From Candidatus Zixiibacteriota bacterium (GTDB lineage: Bacteria > Zixibacteria > MSB-5A5 > GN15 > JACZUZ01), in assembly GCA_024280835.1 (NCBI GenBank), contig JAJRPJ010000017.1:44287-108286 (forward strand): a stretch of DNA of 64,000 nt. The letters run 5' to 3'. Below, piece by piece: positions 52,831 to 62,122 of this stretch; position 1 is the stretch's first letter, and each line of letters opens with the position of its first letter. Below the pieces are notes generated by a model. The model saw nothing but the letters and a program-made list of their open reading frames with translations. It did no database searches and was not told where the DNA came from. The position numbers and the translations under genes were made by a program.

Positions 52831-53533
52831 TAATTCGTTCTCCCGATTTATTGTTTCTCTGGTTGTCTATTTGGAATCAAGTTCCGAATTTGGCGACATT
52901 ACTGAACCGTTGTTTGCTACACTATATTATTCAACGCTATCCAACGAAAAGCAGTTCAATGGCTCCCGTTTTCATCCACACTTAAAACATGGGGTTGTGA
53001 GGCATTGTTCACAATTAAAATTATGCGGAGGCTATGAATCTGCGTGCATCTAGGCGTGGCTGGCTGGCGAGCTCGTGTACCCTGCGGAAGCCTCCTCTTG
53101 CCCGCCGTGCAACAACTCTTAACTAGCGGCTCTGTAGGCTATTACAACGACCATATAGCGCAGCCCTTCACCCAACTTCAGCTAGTTTAATGGCCATTGA
53201 GTTATCCTTAAAGGTAAACTTAGGGATTTCCAGATAATATATATTGTAAAAATAGTTGGCCAGAATGAAACTTCCAAGAGGTTTGCGTCGTTAGGCAATA
53301 CTGGTATATTGGGCGGGCTATAGTGGCGGCTTATTTGCGAACGAAATTAGATGCAAACAATATCACCGCAACAATTTACATCGACAGGCTGACTCCAATT
53401 ATTACATTTGCTCAAGGCACATTTGAACGAAGCGCATTGGAACGAAGCACGATTGAGCAATACAATTGAACAATAAATCAATAAACATATTATCATCCCA
53501 ACATTACACATCACAGGAAGGTGAGGTATCAAC
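52831..53533. other. 700-base intergenic gap with a GC-rich structured stretch
   Basis: No gene is recognised. 53041-53110 is unusually GC-rich and contains an inverted pair GGCGAGC / GCCCGCC that could pair with one wobble. Near 53423-53450 a short direct repeat GAACGAAGC occurs twice. I could not match it to tRNA, tmRNA, RNase P, SRP or 6S RNA. Confidence 0.35.
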
Positions 53534-56209
53534 GTGCGGAGAATATTAACAATTCTTTGTCTGTGCGCTTTTGCATTTACACTAACAGGAGTCAACTCTG
53601 CTGAGGCGATTCCACGCGGCGGTAAAGCATCGTCGGCAAAGAGCGGTTCATCCAAGAAAAAAAGCAGCAAAGACAGTAAGAAGAAAGACTTCAAGGATGT
53701 TGTTAAGGACTTCACAAAAGTCGAGGGTCTTTTTGATCTTTACATTAATACCGAAGACAACAAAATGTATTTCGCGGTCAAACCTGACCAGCTCAATACC
53801 GTTTTCCTTTGTGGTATAACTCGTAACGCTGGCGATGGATCGTTTTATGATTCCGGCGCCATGGGCGGGGAATTCCCGTTCAAGCTCATCAAAATCGGCA
53901 AGAAGATTCAAATGTTGATGGAGAACGTTCTTGTTCGCGCTGAAGAAGGCACTCCGATGGCTCGCGCCATCGAGCGCGGTGTTTCAAATTCTCTGTTTGC
54001 CAGTGGCAAAATCATTGAAGCCAAACCTGGCCCTAACGATGAGATTTTGTTGAACGCCAAGGATTTCTTCTTGAGAGACGTAGATAACACGAGCTTCTTC
54101 CTTGGTTCGGCTGGTAAGACAGGTTTCTCGTTTGATCGTTCAAACAGTTACTATGGGACTTGCAAGTCTTTCCCTGAGAATACAGAGATTGATGTCAATT
54201 TGTACTTCAAGACGAGCCGTCCGAATAGAGCTATGTACTTGATGTCACCGTATTCGATGATTCTCACCTATCACTATTCATTATCCACTCTGCCTCATAC
54301 TGGTTACAAGCCTCGTATCGGTGATGATCGTATTGGTCATTTCTTAACTCAGTTCCAAGATTATACAAATGTTGACACTGAGACTCCATATGTACGTTAC
54401 GTCTCGCGCTGGCATCTTGAGAAAGAAGAGCCATACGCCGATATGTCCAAGCCGATTAAGCCGATAGTTTTCTGGTTGGAGAATACAATTCCAGAGGAGT
54501 TCCGTAAGTCTGTCGGCGAAGGTGTCTTGTTCTGGAATAAGTCTTTCGAGAAGATTGGTTTCAAAGACGCTATTGTAGTTAAGCAAATGCCTGATGACGC
54601 CGATTGGGACCCAGCCGATGTGCGCTATAGCACAATTCGTTGGATGGTAATGCCTGGCGCAGGTTATGCTGTTGGACCATCACGCACCAATCCGTATACA
54701 GGAGAGATTTATGATGCGGACATACGTGTTAGTTCGGACTTTATTCGTTATATGTTCTCATATGTTGAGACTGCGGTCAAGCCAATTGCATTTGGCGCTG
54801 ATGGTAACCCAACTGAGAATGACTGGGAAGGATTCTACAATACGTTGAACCCTTGGCAGAAAGAGCATTTCTGTAATCTCGGTAGTGAAATGGCGATGGA
54901 AGCTGGCTATGCTTACTCTGTGCTTTCGACACGCAATTCACTTGAGGACAAAGATGAAGTCACCAAGAAGTTCGTACATCAGTATATTGTAGATTTGGTG
55001 TCACATGAAGTCGGGCACACGCTTGGCTTCCGTCATAACTTCAAAGCTTCCACACTGAATACCGCAGATCAATTGACCGATTCAAAACACACTCTTGAGA
55101 ATGGTTTGATTGCGACTTGTATGGATTACACACCAGCGAATATTGCCCCAGAAGGCAAACCGCAGGGAGAGTTTTTCCAGACAACTCCTGGTCCTTATGA
55201 TGACTGGGTGATTGAGTATGCTTACAAACCACTAGAGGCGACAACTACCGAAGGCGAACTTCCTGAGTTGGACAAAATCGCCAGTCGCGCCGCTGAGTTT
55301 GGTTTGCAGTATGGAACTGACGAGGATGCGCTAGGTGGTTCTGTGCGTTCAATTGACCCAACTTGCAACTATTTTGACCTCGGCGCGGATCCAATGGTCT
55401 ATTATACTGACCGCATTGGTATGAGTAATGAGCTATGGTCGAAAATGGAGAACTATTTTGAGAAGGACGGCGAGAACTACTTCAAATTGCGTCGTGTTTT
55501 CTCGAGCGCTTGGCGTGGATTCCGTGACGCTGCGGGTAATATCTCCAAGTATGTTGGTGGATATTCTCACATCCGTAGTCACGTTGGAGATCCGAATGGC
55601 GATGTGCCGTTTACTCCAGTTCCAGCATCTAAGCAAGAGCAGGCTATTAACTTCTTGAACAAGCGAATTTTTTCCGCTAACGCTTTTGATATCCCAGCGC
55701 AGTTGTTGAACAAACTTCAGCCTGAGCGTTTTCCTGATTTTGCCTTCTCGGTCTATAGCATCCCACGTATTGATTATCCAATTCACAATGCGGTATTGGC
55801 AATTCAAAAAAGTGCGCTTTATAAGCTGTATGCTGCGACTACTTTGAATCGTGTTCACGACCAAGAATTGCATTTTGCCAGCAGCCAAAAGGCTTTGGGC
55901 ATGGATAGAGTCTTCAGTATGCTTCGTCGTGGTATTTGGACGGAGCTTCAAGGCGGTACGAATGTAAATAGTTTCCGTAGAAATCTTCAGTTTGAGCATT
56001 TGAAGATTCTTAAGATGATTTACTTGAACACAACCAACGCCTATCCAGAGGACGCTCGTTCATTGGCTTACAATGATATGAAAGTCATCTCTAAAGCCAT
56101 CGGTGGAATCCTGAGCGCCAATACTGTCAACAGCATGACCTCTAGCCATTTGCAACGTGTGGCTGACGAGATCCGTGCGACAACTGAAGCAACTGTTATG
56201 CGTCGCTAG
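53534..56209 (+). CDS. Secreted zinc-dependent metalloprotease (EcxA-like, DUF5117/DUF5118)
   Basis: An 891-residue exported metalloprotease. The signal peptide ends near NSAEA (about residue 25), followed by a Lys/Ser-rich linker (SSKKKSSKDSKKKDFKD). An N-terminal DUF5118/DUF5117-type domain follows (about 45-330). The catalytic motif is SHEVGHTLGFRHNFKAS, with H491, E492, H495 and the third ligand H501, and it has the nearby metzincin-like VMDYTP-type turn (ATCMDYTPANI). The C-terminal DUF4953-like region completes the chain. GTG start preceded by AGGAAGGTGAGG. It is monocistronic with a strong terminator and is probably an abundant extracellular protease. Confidence 0.9.
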   Translation: MRRILTILCLCAFAFTLTGVNSAEAIPRGGKASSAKSGSSKKKSSKDSKKKDFKDVVKDFTKVEGLFDLYINTEDNKMYFAVKPDQLNTVFLCGITRNAGDGSFYDSGAMGGEFPFKLIKIGKKIQMLMENVLVRAEEGTPMARAIERGVSNSLFASGKIIEAKPGPNDEILLNAKDFFLRDVDNTSFFLGSAGKTGFSFDRSNSYYGTCKSFPENTEIDVNLYFKTSRPNRAMYLMSPYSMILTYHYSLSTLPHTGYKPRIGDDRIGHFLTQFQDYTNVDTETPYVRYVSRWHLEKEEPYADMSKPIKPIVFWLENTIPEEFRKSVGEGVLFWNKSFEKIGFKDAIVVKQMPDDADWDPADVRYSTIRWMVMPGAGYAVGPSRTNPYTGEIYDADIRVSSDFIRYMFSYVETAVKPIAFGADGNPTENDWEGFYNTLNPWQKEHFCNLGSEMAMEAGYAYSVLSTRNSLEDKDEVTKKFVHQYIVDLVSHEVGHTLGFRHNFKASTLNTADQLTDSKHTLENGLIATCMDYTPANIAPEGKPQGEFFQTTPGPYDDWVIEYAYKPLEATTTEGELPELDKIASRAAEFGLQYGTDEDALGGSVRSIDPTCNYFDLGADPMVYYTDRIGMSNELWSKMENYFEKDGENYFKLRRVFSSAWRGFRDAAGNISKYVGGYSHIRSHVGDPNGDVPFTPVPASKQEQAINFLNKRIFSANAFDIPAQLLNKLQPERFPDFAFSVYSIPRIDYPIHNAVLAIQKSALYKLYAATTLNRVHDQELHFASSQKALGMDRVFSMLRRGIWTELQGGTNVNSFRRNLQFEHLKILKMIYLNTTNAYPEDARSLAYNDMKVISKAIGGILSANTVNSMTSSHLQRVADEIRATTEATVMRR

Positions 56210-56272
56210 GTTGTTTATCTTTATTTTAGCTTTGGTTTAACTTTGTAAGTATGATCTTTTGGTAGTCATACT

Positions 56273-56309
56273 GAGCGGAGAGGATATTGATCCTCTCCGC
56301 TCTTTTTTT
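56273..56309 (+). terminator. Terminator of the metalloprotease gene
   Basis: Stem GAGCGGAGAGGAT (56273-56285) / ATCCTCTCCGCTC (56290-56302), 4-base loop, then TTTTTTT. It lies 64 bases after the stop codon. Confidence 0.95.
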
Positions 56310-56427
56310 AGCCATGTTTAACGACATTGATTGTACAGTTTTCTTCTTTTTTTTCGAGATTTACTGGTTTGATGGCTGTCGTGAGCGGTGGATAATCGTT
56401 ATGCTACTGTTCTAGGAAGACTTATGT

Positions 56428-58806
56428 ATGCCAAGTTCATATAGATCACATTATTCATCGAAATCAGAGACAACTCTCAGTTGGTCTCGTGCTCTATTCT
56501 TTTCTGGACTGGCGTTTTCATTGATTCTGATTTTTGACGCCAATTTGCAAATTGTGTCGCTGACAAGCGGAGCGACATTTGAGTTTGTAGCTCTGATTGT
56601 CGGCCTAGCCTTTATTGGCATCGGAGCGCTTGTGGGCCACAAATCCAAATCGCTCAATGCGGCGAAAGTTACTATCGCAGGCGCCACACTTATTGTTCTC
56701 CAAGCTCTTGGATTTTACTTTCTCAATGGTTCAGGAATTCACGCTGCACTTGCCGATTCATCTCTCTTGATCGGTAATCTTGAATTACGCTTTTTGCTAA
56801 GCGCTTCGCCGCTTTTTCTAGTTTGTTTTTTGATCGGTGTCTTGATTGGTAATCGCTTGCAAAGATGCGTTGCCAGCGATAGTCCACTTACCATCAGTGA
56901 GTTTCCGTTGGCGCTGATGTTCGGAATCGGAGTTGGTGTTTTTCTTTTCTCTTTTGAGATAACATCGCTAGGTATCCCAGTTTTGTTATTAACTGCCGCT
57001 GGGACTTTGCTTGGTGTCTCAGGACTGGCTCAAGATACTTCAAGGTCATCAAAGTTACGGATTACTTGGTTGGCTTTGGGGGGTGTGCTGGCTTTTAGTG
57101 TTATCGCTCAAGTTGTTCTGGTTCGGGAGGAACGTCAGACACTTGAGAATGTATTTGCAAGCGACGTTGGCGTGTCTTTTAGGAAATCAAGCTCAACGAT
57201 TCTTTGGACGTATTCAGGGCGACAACTTGCGGAAGCTATGCCTGTTGCGGAATCTTATCTGGCTAACGATAGTACATTCCCTGTCCTCGCTACACTTCTT
57301 GGGGACTCAGTGTCTATTTTGGTGGTCAACGGGGTATCGGAGCAATTGCGAGAGATGACAGGGTTTCGCTGCGCTGATATTACTCTCATCAATGAGTCTC
57401 CTTTACGCACAGACCTGACAAAGACAATATTAACTTTGAAGCCATTGGCCCTGACATTTCAACCGCCCGAGAACTATTATTTCCAGACAGCGACTAGCAC
57501 AGCCTACGATTATATTACCAATTCCTATCGTCGATGGGATTTAATACTGCTCAAGAATATTGCTAGTGACGTAGATATACGAAATGCGGACTTGTTACAA
57601 CCGACTATTCAAGAGACCGAAGAATATTTTAGCGCTTGCCTGCGACATCTTTCTGACAGCGGTTTTCTTGTTTTTGAAACTGGCCTCACGACAAATCCGT
57701 TGTCACTGTATCGTCGTTTAACAAGTATTTCCTCGGCTTTGCAAGCACGTGGGATTTCGGATCCAGAAACGTGTTTCACTTCTTTGTCTGTTTCGAATGG
57801 GAAGTCAATGTTGTTGATTTCCAATAACCCATCCCCTACCAGCAAAGTTAAAGGCGCGAACCTGAGCCTAGAGAATCGTGCGTGTTTTCATCCCGAAATT
57901 GAAGTTGCTCTCGGTAATAGACATGAGGTCGACCTTTCACATCTAACGATGGAAAGACCCTACTCGGGCCTGTTGCCTCCACAAGAGCTCACTTTGGCTC
58001 AGCCAGTCTATGCGACATCGCTAAGTGGCGTCCCACAAACTGAGGTTGCGGCGCTTTATGACGTTCTCTCGAAGCCAATCACGAATTTGGTTGAACGCTC
58101 CAACAGGGTGTTGCTTTCTGCGCTAGTGTCATTGGGTTTCATCTTGGCTTTCGGCATTGTACTTGGTCGTCGCACCCTCAATCACACAGTTCGAGATACT
58201 AGGGTTGGTCAACGAAGGACATTTTTTCTTTCGGCAATTTGGTTGACTGGTTTTCTTGTGATAGTGACTTCAGTATTCACTGCTGAGAGTATGCATCTTG
58301 GCTTTGGAACGGTTCCAGAACAAATCAAATACATTCTATTTATTGTCATGCTTGGCGCGGGGATTTGGTTTAGCGCTCGCAGGCGAAGAAGTAAGGCCAA
58401 TGAATCTTACAGAGCATTGACGATCGCCTTATTCCTGTCACTAGTACCAACAGCGCTGCTGGGATTATCATCAAGCGGACCTACGAATGTCGGGTTGCTC
58501 GGCTTGATAGCCTCTCTTCTGCCCTTGACAATCTCGCCCGCACTATTTGGAGTTCTAGCAGAAAAGTACATTCGCAAACAGAAGGCGCTGGTCAATTCGG
58601 GCAATGTTTCTCTTCTTGTGGCCTTTCTATTTATCATAATCGGGGCCTTGATACTTTCGCGAATGTTCGCGGCTACATTTGGACTGGCGGCAACAATGGA
58701 ATTCGGACTGGTAATTCTCGGTCTGACAGGGACTTTGCAGGTATTGTTTGCAGGGTTCAATCGTGTATTTGGCAATTCGCCTAAAAAAGCTTGGACGGGG
58801 CGTTAG
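56428..58806 (+). CDS. Polytopic membrane protein with degenerate spermidine-synthase-like domain
   Basis: A 792-residue protein with about seven membrane helices in the first 230 residues, a soluble domain (about 245-545) and about seven more helices at the end (about 560-790). The soluble part has YDYITNSYRRWDLILLKNIASDVD and TEEYFSACLRHLSDSGFLVFET, which resemble the D-V-I-x-x-D and F-x-x-x-x-x-x-L-x-x-x-G segments of SpeE-like aminopropyltransferases fused to membrane proteins. The usual GGGDG polyamine-binding motif is not evident, so activity is doubtful. The function of such fusions is unknown. AGGAAG precedes the ATG. Confidence 0.65.
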   Translation: MPSSYRSHYSSKSETTLSWSRALFFSGLAFSLILIFDANLQIVSLTSGATFEFVALIVGLAFIGIGALVGHKSKSLNAAKVTIAGATLIVLQALGFYFLNGSGIHAALADSSLLIGNLELRFLLSASPLFLVCFLIGVLIGNRLQRCVASDSPLTISEFPLALMFGIGVGVFLFSFEITSLGIPVLLLTAAGTLLGVSGLAQDTSRSSKLRITWLALGGVLAFSVIAQVVLVREERQTLENVFASDVGVSFRKSSSTILWTYSGRQLAEAMPVAESYLANDSTFPVLATLLGDSVSILVVNGVSEQLREMTGFRCADITLINESPLRTDLTKTILTLKPLALTFQPPENYYFQTATSTAYDYITNSYRRWDLILLKNIASDVDIRNADLLQPTIQETEEYFSACLRHLSDSGFLVFETGLTTNPLSLYRRLTSISSALQARGISDPETCFTSLSVSNGKSMLLISNNPSPTSKVKGANLSLENRACFHPEIEVALGNRHEVDLSHLTMERPYSGLLPPQELTLAQPVYATSLSGVPQTEVAALYDVLSKPITNLVERSNRVLLSALVSLGFILAFGIVLGRRTLNHTVRDTRVGQRRTFFLSAIWLTGFLVIVTSVFTAESMHLGFGTVPEQIKYILFIVMLGAGIWFSARRRRSKANESYRALTIALFLSLVPTALLGLSSSGPTNVGLLGLIASLLPLTISPALFGVLAEKYIRKQKALVNSGNVSLLVAFLFIIIGALILSRMFAATFGLAATMEFGLVILGLTGTLQVLFAGFNRVFGNSPKKAWTGR

Positions 58807-58917
58807 TTTTGCCGCTCTTGAATTATCAGCCCTGATGATTATATTGTCTTAAGTTCACTGGAATCCAGCCTAGCTGCTCCTGAGAAGAAGTATGTTCAAG
58901 TACAAGTAGTATCTCAA

Positions 58918-58947
58918 AAAGTATTCTCTAAGAAAGTATTCTCTAAA
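58918..58947. repeat. Short tandem duplication, 15-nt unit
   Basis: AAAGTATTCTCTAAG (58918-58932) is followed directly by AAAGTATTCTCTAAA (58933-58947), about 30 bases upstream of thyX. It may sit in its promoter or leader. Confidence 0.8.
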
Positions 58948-58979
58948 ACCTTAAGACTCGCAAATAATAGATTGCCGAA

Positions 58980-59885
58980 ATGACAAACTCGATAAAAGAA
59001 ACCGCGACAGAAGAAGCTGTGATTGATTCGGATGTAGAAACTTCTAATGACCTCTATGCTGTTCGTCCTTGCCTTGACAAGGGATTTGTGCGACTGGTGG
59101 ATTTTATGGGCAGTGACGACTCGATTGTTCAGGCGGCGCGTGTTAGTTATGGTAAAGGCACAAAAAAACGCTCCGAAGATCGTGGTTTAATTCGCTATTT
59201 GTTGCGTCACTCACACACTACGCCTTTTGAGATGGTGGAGTTTAAGTTTCATGTGAAGTTGCCAATCTTTGTTGCGAGGCAATGGATTCGTCATCGGACT
59301 GCTAATGTAAATGAGTACTCTGGACGCTACTCCGTTATGGAAGATGAATTTTACGTTCCGAGAAATGAAGACATTCATTTTCAGAGCAAGTTGAATAAGC
59401 AGGGCCGTGACGATTCCGCTCAAGGTGAGCCGTCAGAAGAGTTACGCAAAAAGTTCAGTGAGTCATCGCTTGAGATTCAAGGCCGCGCTTATTCGGAGTA
59501 TCTTGAATTTGTTGAAGCGGATTTGGCTCGCGAGTTAGCGCGGATAAATTTGCCTGTTTCAAATTACACGCAGTGGTATTGGAAGATTGATTTGCATAAT
59601 CTTTTTCACTTTTTGCGGCTGCGGATGGATTCACACGCTCAGTATGAGATTCGGGTTTTTGCACAGGCAATGGCGGATATTGTTAAAGAAGTTACCCCGA
59701 TCGCCTATGCTGCTTTTGAGGATTATTCACTGAATGCGATTAAGTTTAATCAGGGCGAGTTGAAGCTGATGCAAAAGGCATTTGCACAGGTTGCTCTTGA
59801 TGAAGCGGCTGCGAAGAGCTGTGGTGTTTCTAAGAGAGAGATTGCTGAGCTTGAAAACAAGCTGGCGATGATTAAGAAGCTCTGA
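58980..59885 (+). CDS. thyX: Flavin-dependent thymidylate synthase
   Basis: Makes dTMP from dUMP with methylene-tetrahydrofolate, FAD and NADPH, independent of ThyA. The 301-residue protein has the ThyX signature RHRTANVNEYSGRYS (104-118; R-H-R-x7-S) and RVSYGKGTKK, then HTTPFEMVEFKFHVKLPIFVARQW and WYWKIDLHNLFHFLRLRMDSHAQYEIR. Its N-terminal 30 residues are an extra acidic extension. Since no thyA occurs in the window, it is probably the organism's main route, supplied by dcd. The ATG lacks a clear ribosome binding site; the short tandem duplication lies just upstream. Confidence 0.95.
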   Translation: MTNSIKETATEEAVIDSDVETSNDLYAVRPCLDKGFVRLVDFMGSDDSIVQAARVSYGKGTKKRSEDRGLIRYLLRHSHTTPFEMVEFKFHVKLPIFVARQWIRHRTANVNEYSGRYSVMEDEFYVPRNEDIHFQSKLNKQGRDDSAQGEPSEELRKKFSESSLEIQGRAYSEYLEFVEADLARELARINLPVSNYTQWYWKIDLHNLFHFLRLRMDSHAQYEIRVFAQAMADIVKEVTPIAYAAFEDYSLNAIKFNQGELKLMQKAFAQVALDEAAAKSCGVSKREIAELENKLAMIKKL

Positions 59886-59903
59886 CGTTATCATTCACGA
59901 TAA

Positions 59904-59998
59904 GTCATTGCGAGCGTAGCGCGGCAATCTCATTGATTGAGTAAGCGCTTGTATTGGAATCGACGAGATTGCCGCGTCGCTTCGCTCCTCGCAATGAC
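59904..59998. repeat. Inverted intergenic repeat (GTCATTGCGAG family)
   Basis: Left arm GTCATTGCGAGCGTAGCGCG with GCAATCT (59904-59930) and right arm AGATTGCCGCGTCGCTTCGC with TCCTCGCAATGAC (59966-59998) form a long imperfect hairpin around 35 bases. It lies just after thyX. Arm-like partial copies occur at 10173-10199 and 12447-12479. This sequence type is a widespread bacterial intergenic repeat, probably a non-autonomous element. Confidence 0.85.
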
Positions 59999-60138
59999 AC
60001 CTTGCAATGACATTTTGTTTGTGATTGTGTAGTCAAGGTGATGTTTCATTTTTTATTGCGGCAAGGCGCCCCAAGGGACGCCACTACGAGTTAACTGATA
60101 CTCGAATTGCCATAATTAGAAAGCATTATGCTGGTTGT

Positions 60139-61041
60139 TTAGGTGATTTCGCCATTTTGCAGGTGGTTGGCTTCTTGGATGATTTTCCAAGCCTCGTCGG
60201 CGGTTTCGGCGAAACGGAATAGTTTCTTGTCTGAGGGGTTGATGACACCTTCGTCTACAAGATTATCGAAGTTGATAATTTTCTCCCAAAATTTCTGCCC
60301 AAATAGAATAATCGGTAGGACTCGCGCTCGGCCAGTTTGGACTAGCGTCAGTGCTTCGAACATTTCATCTAGCGTTCCATAGCCTCCAGGGAAAACCACT
60401 AGCGCTCTCGCACGCATTAGAAAGTGCATTTTGCGGACTGCGAAATAATGAAACTGGAAACATAGTTCTGGAGTGATGTATGGATTCGGAGCCTGCTCTT
60501 CGGGTAGAACAATGTTCAATCCAATCGTCTTGGCGTTGATGTCAAAGGCGCCACGGTTCGCAGCTTCCATTACTCCTGGTCCACCTCCCGTTACTATCAC
60601 ATAATCGCATTTGCCATCGGTTTGGCATTGGCTGCTCACCAAACGACCAAATTTTCGGGCTTCGTCGTAGAAATGTGATTTGGCTAAGACATTCTGCGCT
60701 ACTCTTAGGCCGTGTTGTAGGTCAGAATTGTCTGGGTCTGATTTCAGTTGCGTTTCGATTTCTGTGATTTTGGCTAGTGATTGCTCTTTTGAGAGTATTC
60801 GTGTGCCACCAAAGACGACGATTGTTGAAGTAATGTTGTGCGCCTTGAGCGCCATGTCTGGTTTGCGCATTTCCAGTTGGAGACGGACACCGCGCAAATC
60901 GCGCTGTCCGAGAAAATCATCGTCCTCAAAAGCGAGTTTGAAAGTTGGCGCTTGTAGGAGATCGTTTTCTAGTTTCTTTAGATCTGAATCTGTTAGATTG
61001 GCGCTGCGGGCGTCTGTCGGCGAATTACTTGTATTACTCAT
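60139..61041 (-). CDS. LOG-family (TIGR00730-type) Rossmann-fold protein
   Basis: A 300-residue protein of the lysine-decarboxylase-like/LOG family. The signature PGGYGTLDEMFEALTLVQTGR (PGGxGTxxE) is clear, as are TIVVFGGTRILS, VIVTGGGPGVMEAANRGAFD and LPIILFGQKFWEKI. Many members are phosphoribohydrolases that free cytokinin-like or adenine nucleotides from AMP derivatives, and the name lysine decarboxylase is a misnomer. Extra N-terminal residues (about 1-70) are longer than in the short LOG type. I use the ATG at 61041; an upstream ATG at 61074 would add 11 residues. The gene is convergent with thyX. Confidence 0.9.
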   Translation of the reverse strand: MSNTSNSPTDARSANLTDSDLKKLENDLLQAPTFKLAFEDDDFLGQRDLRGVRLQLEMRKPDMALKAHNITSTIVVFGGTRILSKEQSLAKITEIETQLKSDPDNSDLQHGLRVAQNVLAKSHFYDEARKFGRLVSSQCQTDGKCDYVIVTGGGPGVMEAANRGAFDINAKTIGLNIVLPEEQAPNPYITPELCFQFHYFAVRKMHFLMRARALVVFPGGYGTLDEMFEALTLVQTGRARVLPIILFGQKFWEKIINFDNLVDEGVINPSDKKLFRFAETADEAWKIIQEANHLQNGEIT

Positions 61042-61268
61042 TCGAATTCCATTTCTATTGCTCAAGCGCCACAATTGGCTGTTGAGTGTTCCCTAGTCCT
61101 TCATTTAGTGTTATCGGCGCTAGGTAATTGAATTAACAGTGATAGATCGGTTTCGTCCCATAATGAACGCTTTGCCGCCAATCATTATTGAATCAGTTGG
61201 AGAAATGGAGTAATTGAAAGAAAAAACTGACATGATGCAGTGAATGTGTCTGTTTGTAATGGAGTGGA

Positions 61269-61904
61269 CTACTTGAACGAATAGGTCAGACCGCCTCTGG
61301 CTCCAATGAAGTAAGTCGTAGCGTCTTCCCTTCCTACAGCATAGAAAAGAGATTCAAAAAACGCTCCAATTCTTCCATCGCCGTGGAACTGTACCCCAAA
61401 CCCTCCAGCGCCGAAAGCGTTGGTTGATGTTTCACGATTCAAGTTCCCGATATATGCATCGACCTTGATGATTCCACTGACGGCTTTTAGGTATGCGGTA
61501 GCATTCTTTTGACGTGACAATGGAAATTTGAGATGCCCAGAAAACTCAGTGAACGTCAAATTGAATCCTAAAGCAGATAAAACGAGTACGTTGACATTGG
61601 GTTTTCCAAAGACGTGTTTAATTGCTGTTGCTCCAATGGCTACATCTTCGTACAACCAATATTCAACAATAACGCCGAAAGCGGGTCCAGTTTGTGGAAG
61701 GCCCAAGTTGTCGTTGGGCATGTTCTTAACTGAGATTGGCGTACCAAAGGTGGGTGAGATTTCCAGAAGGCCTTGATGGACCAGGAACCGCGGTTCTTGA
61801 TTATGGGATTCCTCTGCCTGCGCATTGAGAGGAGTGTATAATATACTACACAATATGATTACCAACGGGACACAAAAGTCATTGTATCCTTTTGGTTGTA
61901 TCAT
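61269..61904 (-). CDS. Exported beta-barrel protein, hypothetical
   Basis: A 211-residue protein with a signal peptide ending near NAQAEE (about residue 31). Strands follow: GLLEISPTFGTPIS, FGVIVEYWLYEDVAIGATAIKH, VLVLSALGFNLTFTEFSGHLKFPLS, GAGGFGVQFHGDGRIGAFFESLFYAVG and TYFIGARGGLTYSFK, ending in a lysine after phenylalanine. This is the OmpW/opacity-like small barrel pattern. No family is assigned. No ribosome binding site is obvious before the ATG. Confidence 0.65.
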   Translation of the reverse strand: MIQPKGYNDFCVPLVIILCSILYTPLNAQAEESHNQEPRFLVHQGLLEISPTFGTPISVKNMPNDNLGLPQTGPAFGVIVEYWLYEDVAIGATAIKHVFGKPNVNVLVLSALGFNLTFTEFSGHLKFPLSRQKNATAYLKAVSGIIKVDAYIGNLNRETSTNAFGAGGFGVQFHGDGRIGAFFESLFYAVGREDATTYFIGARGGLTYSFK

Positions 61905-62122
61905 GGTGTTGCTTTCGCGTTCTAAAGTTGTTCCCTATTTGGCGACAAAAGTATACTTTCAACTAACAAATTTGTCAAGATTGCTCACAGAACTCTCCAC
62001 CGCGGTATGCTCATTGATTCTGTTTGGTTTCACTGATTGGCCTTGACAAAGGTAGAACCAAGGAGCTTTCTTGAACTGTATGTGTCTTCTAACTTTATGG
62101 AATTGGAGCGAGGTGTGAGTTC

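Noticed and set aside
53041..53110. Possible tRNA or SRP RNA in the gap before the metalloprotease
   Set aside because: No cloverleaf, CCA end or GGAAGCAGC-type motif fits.
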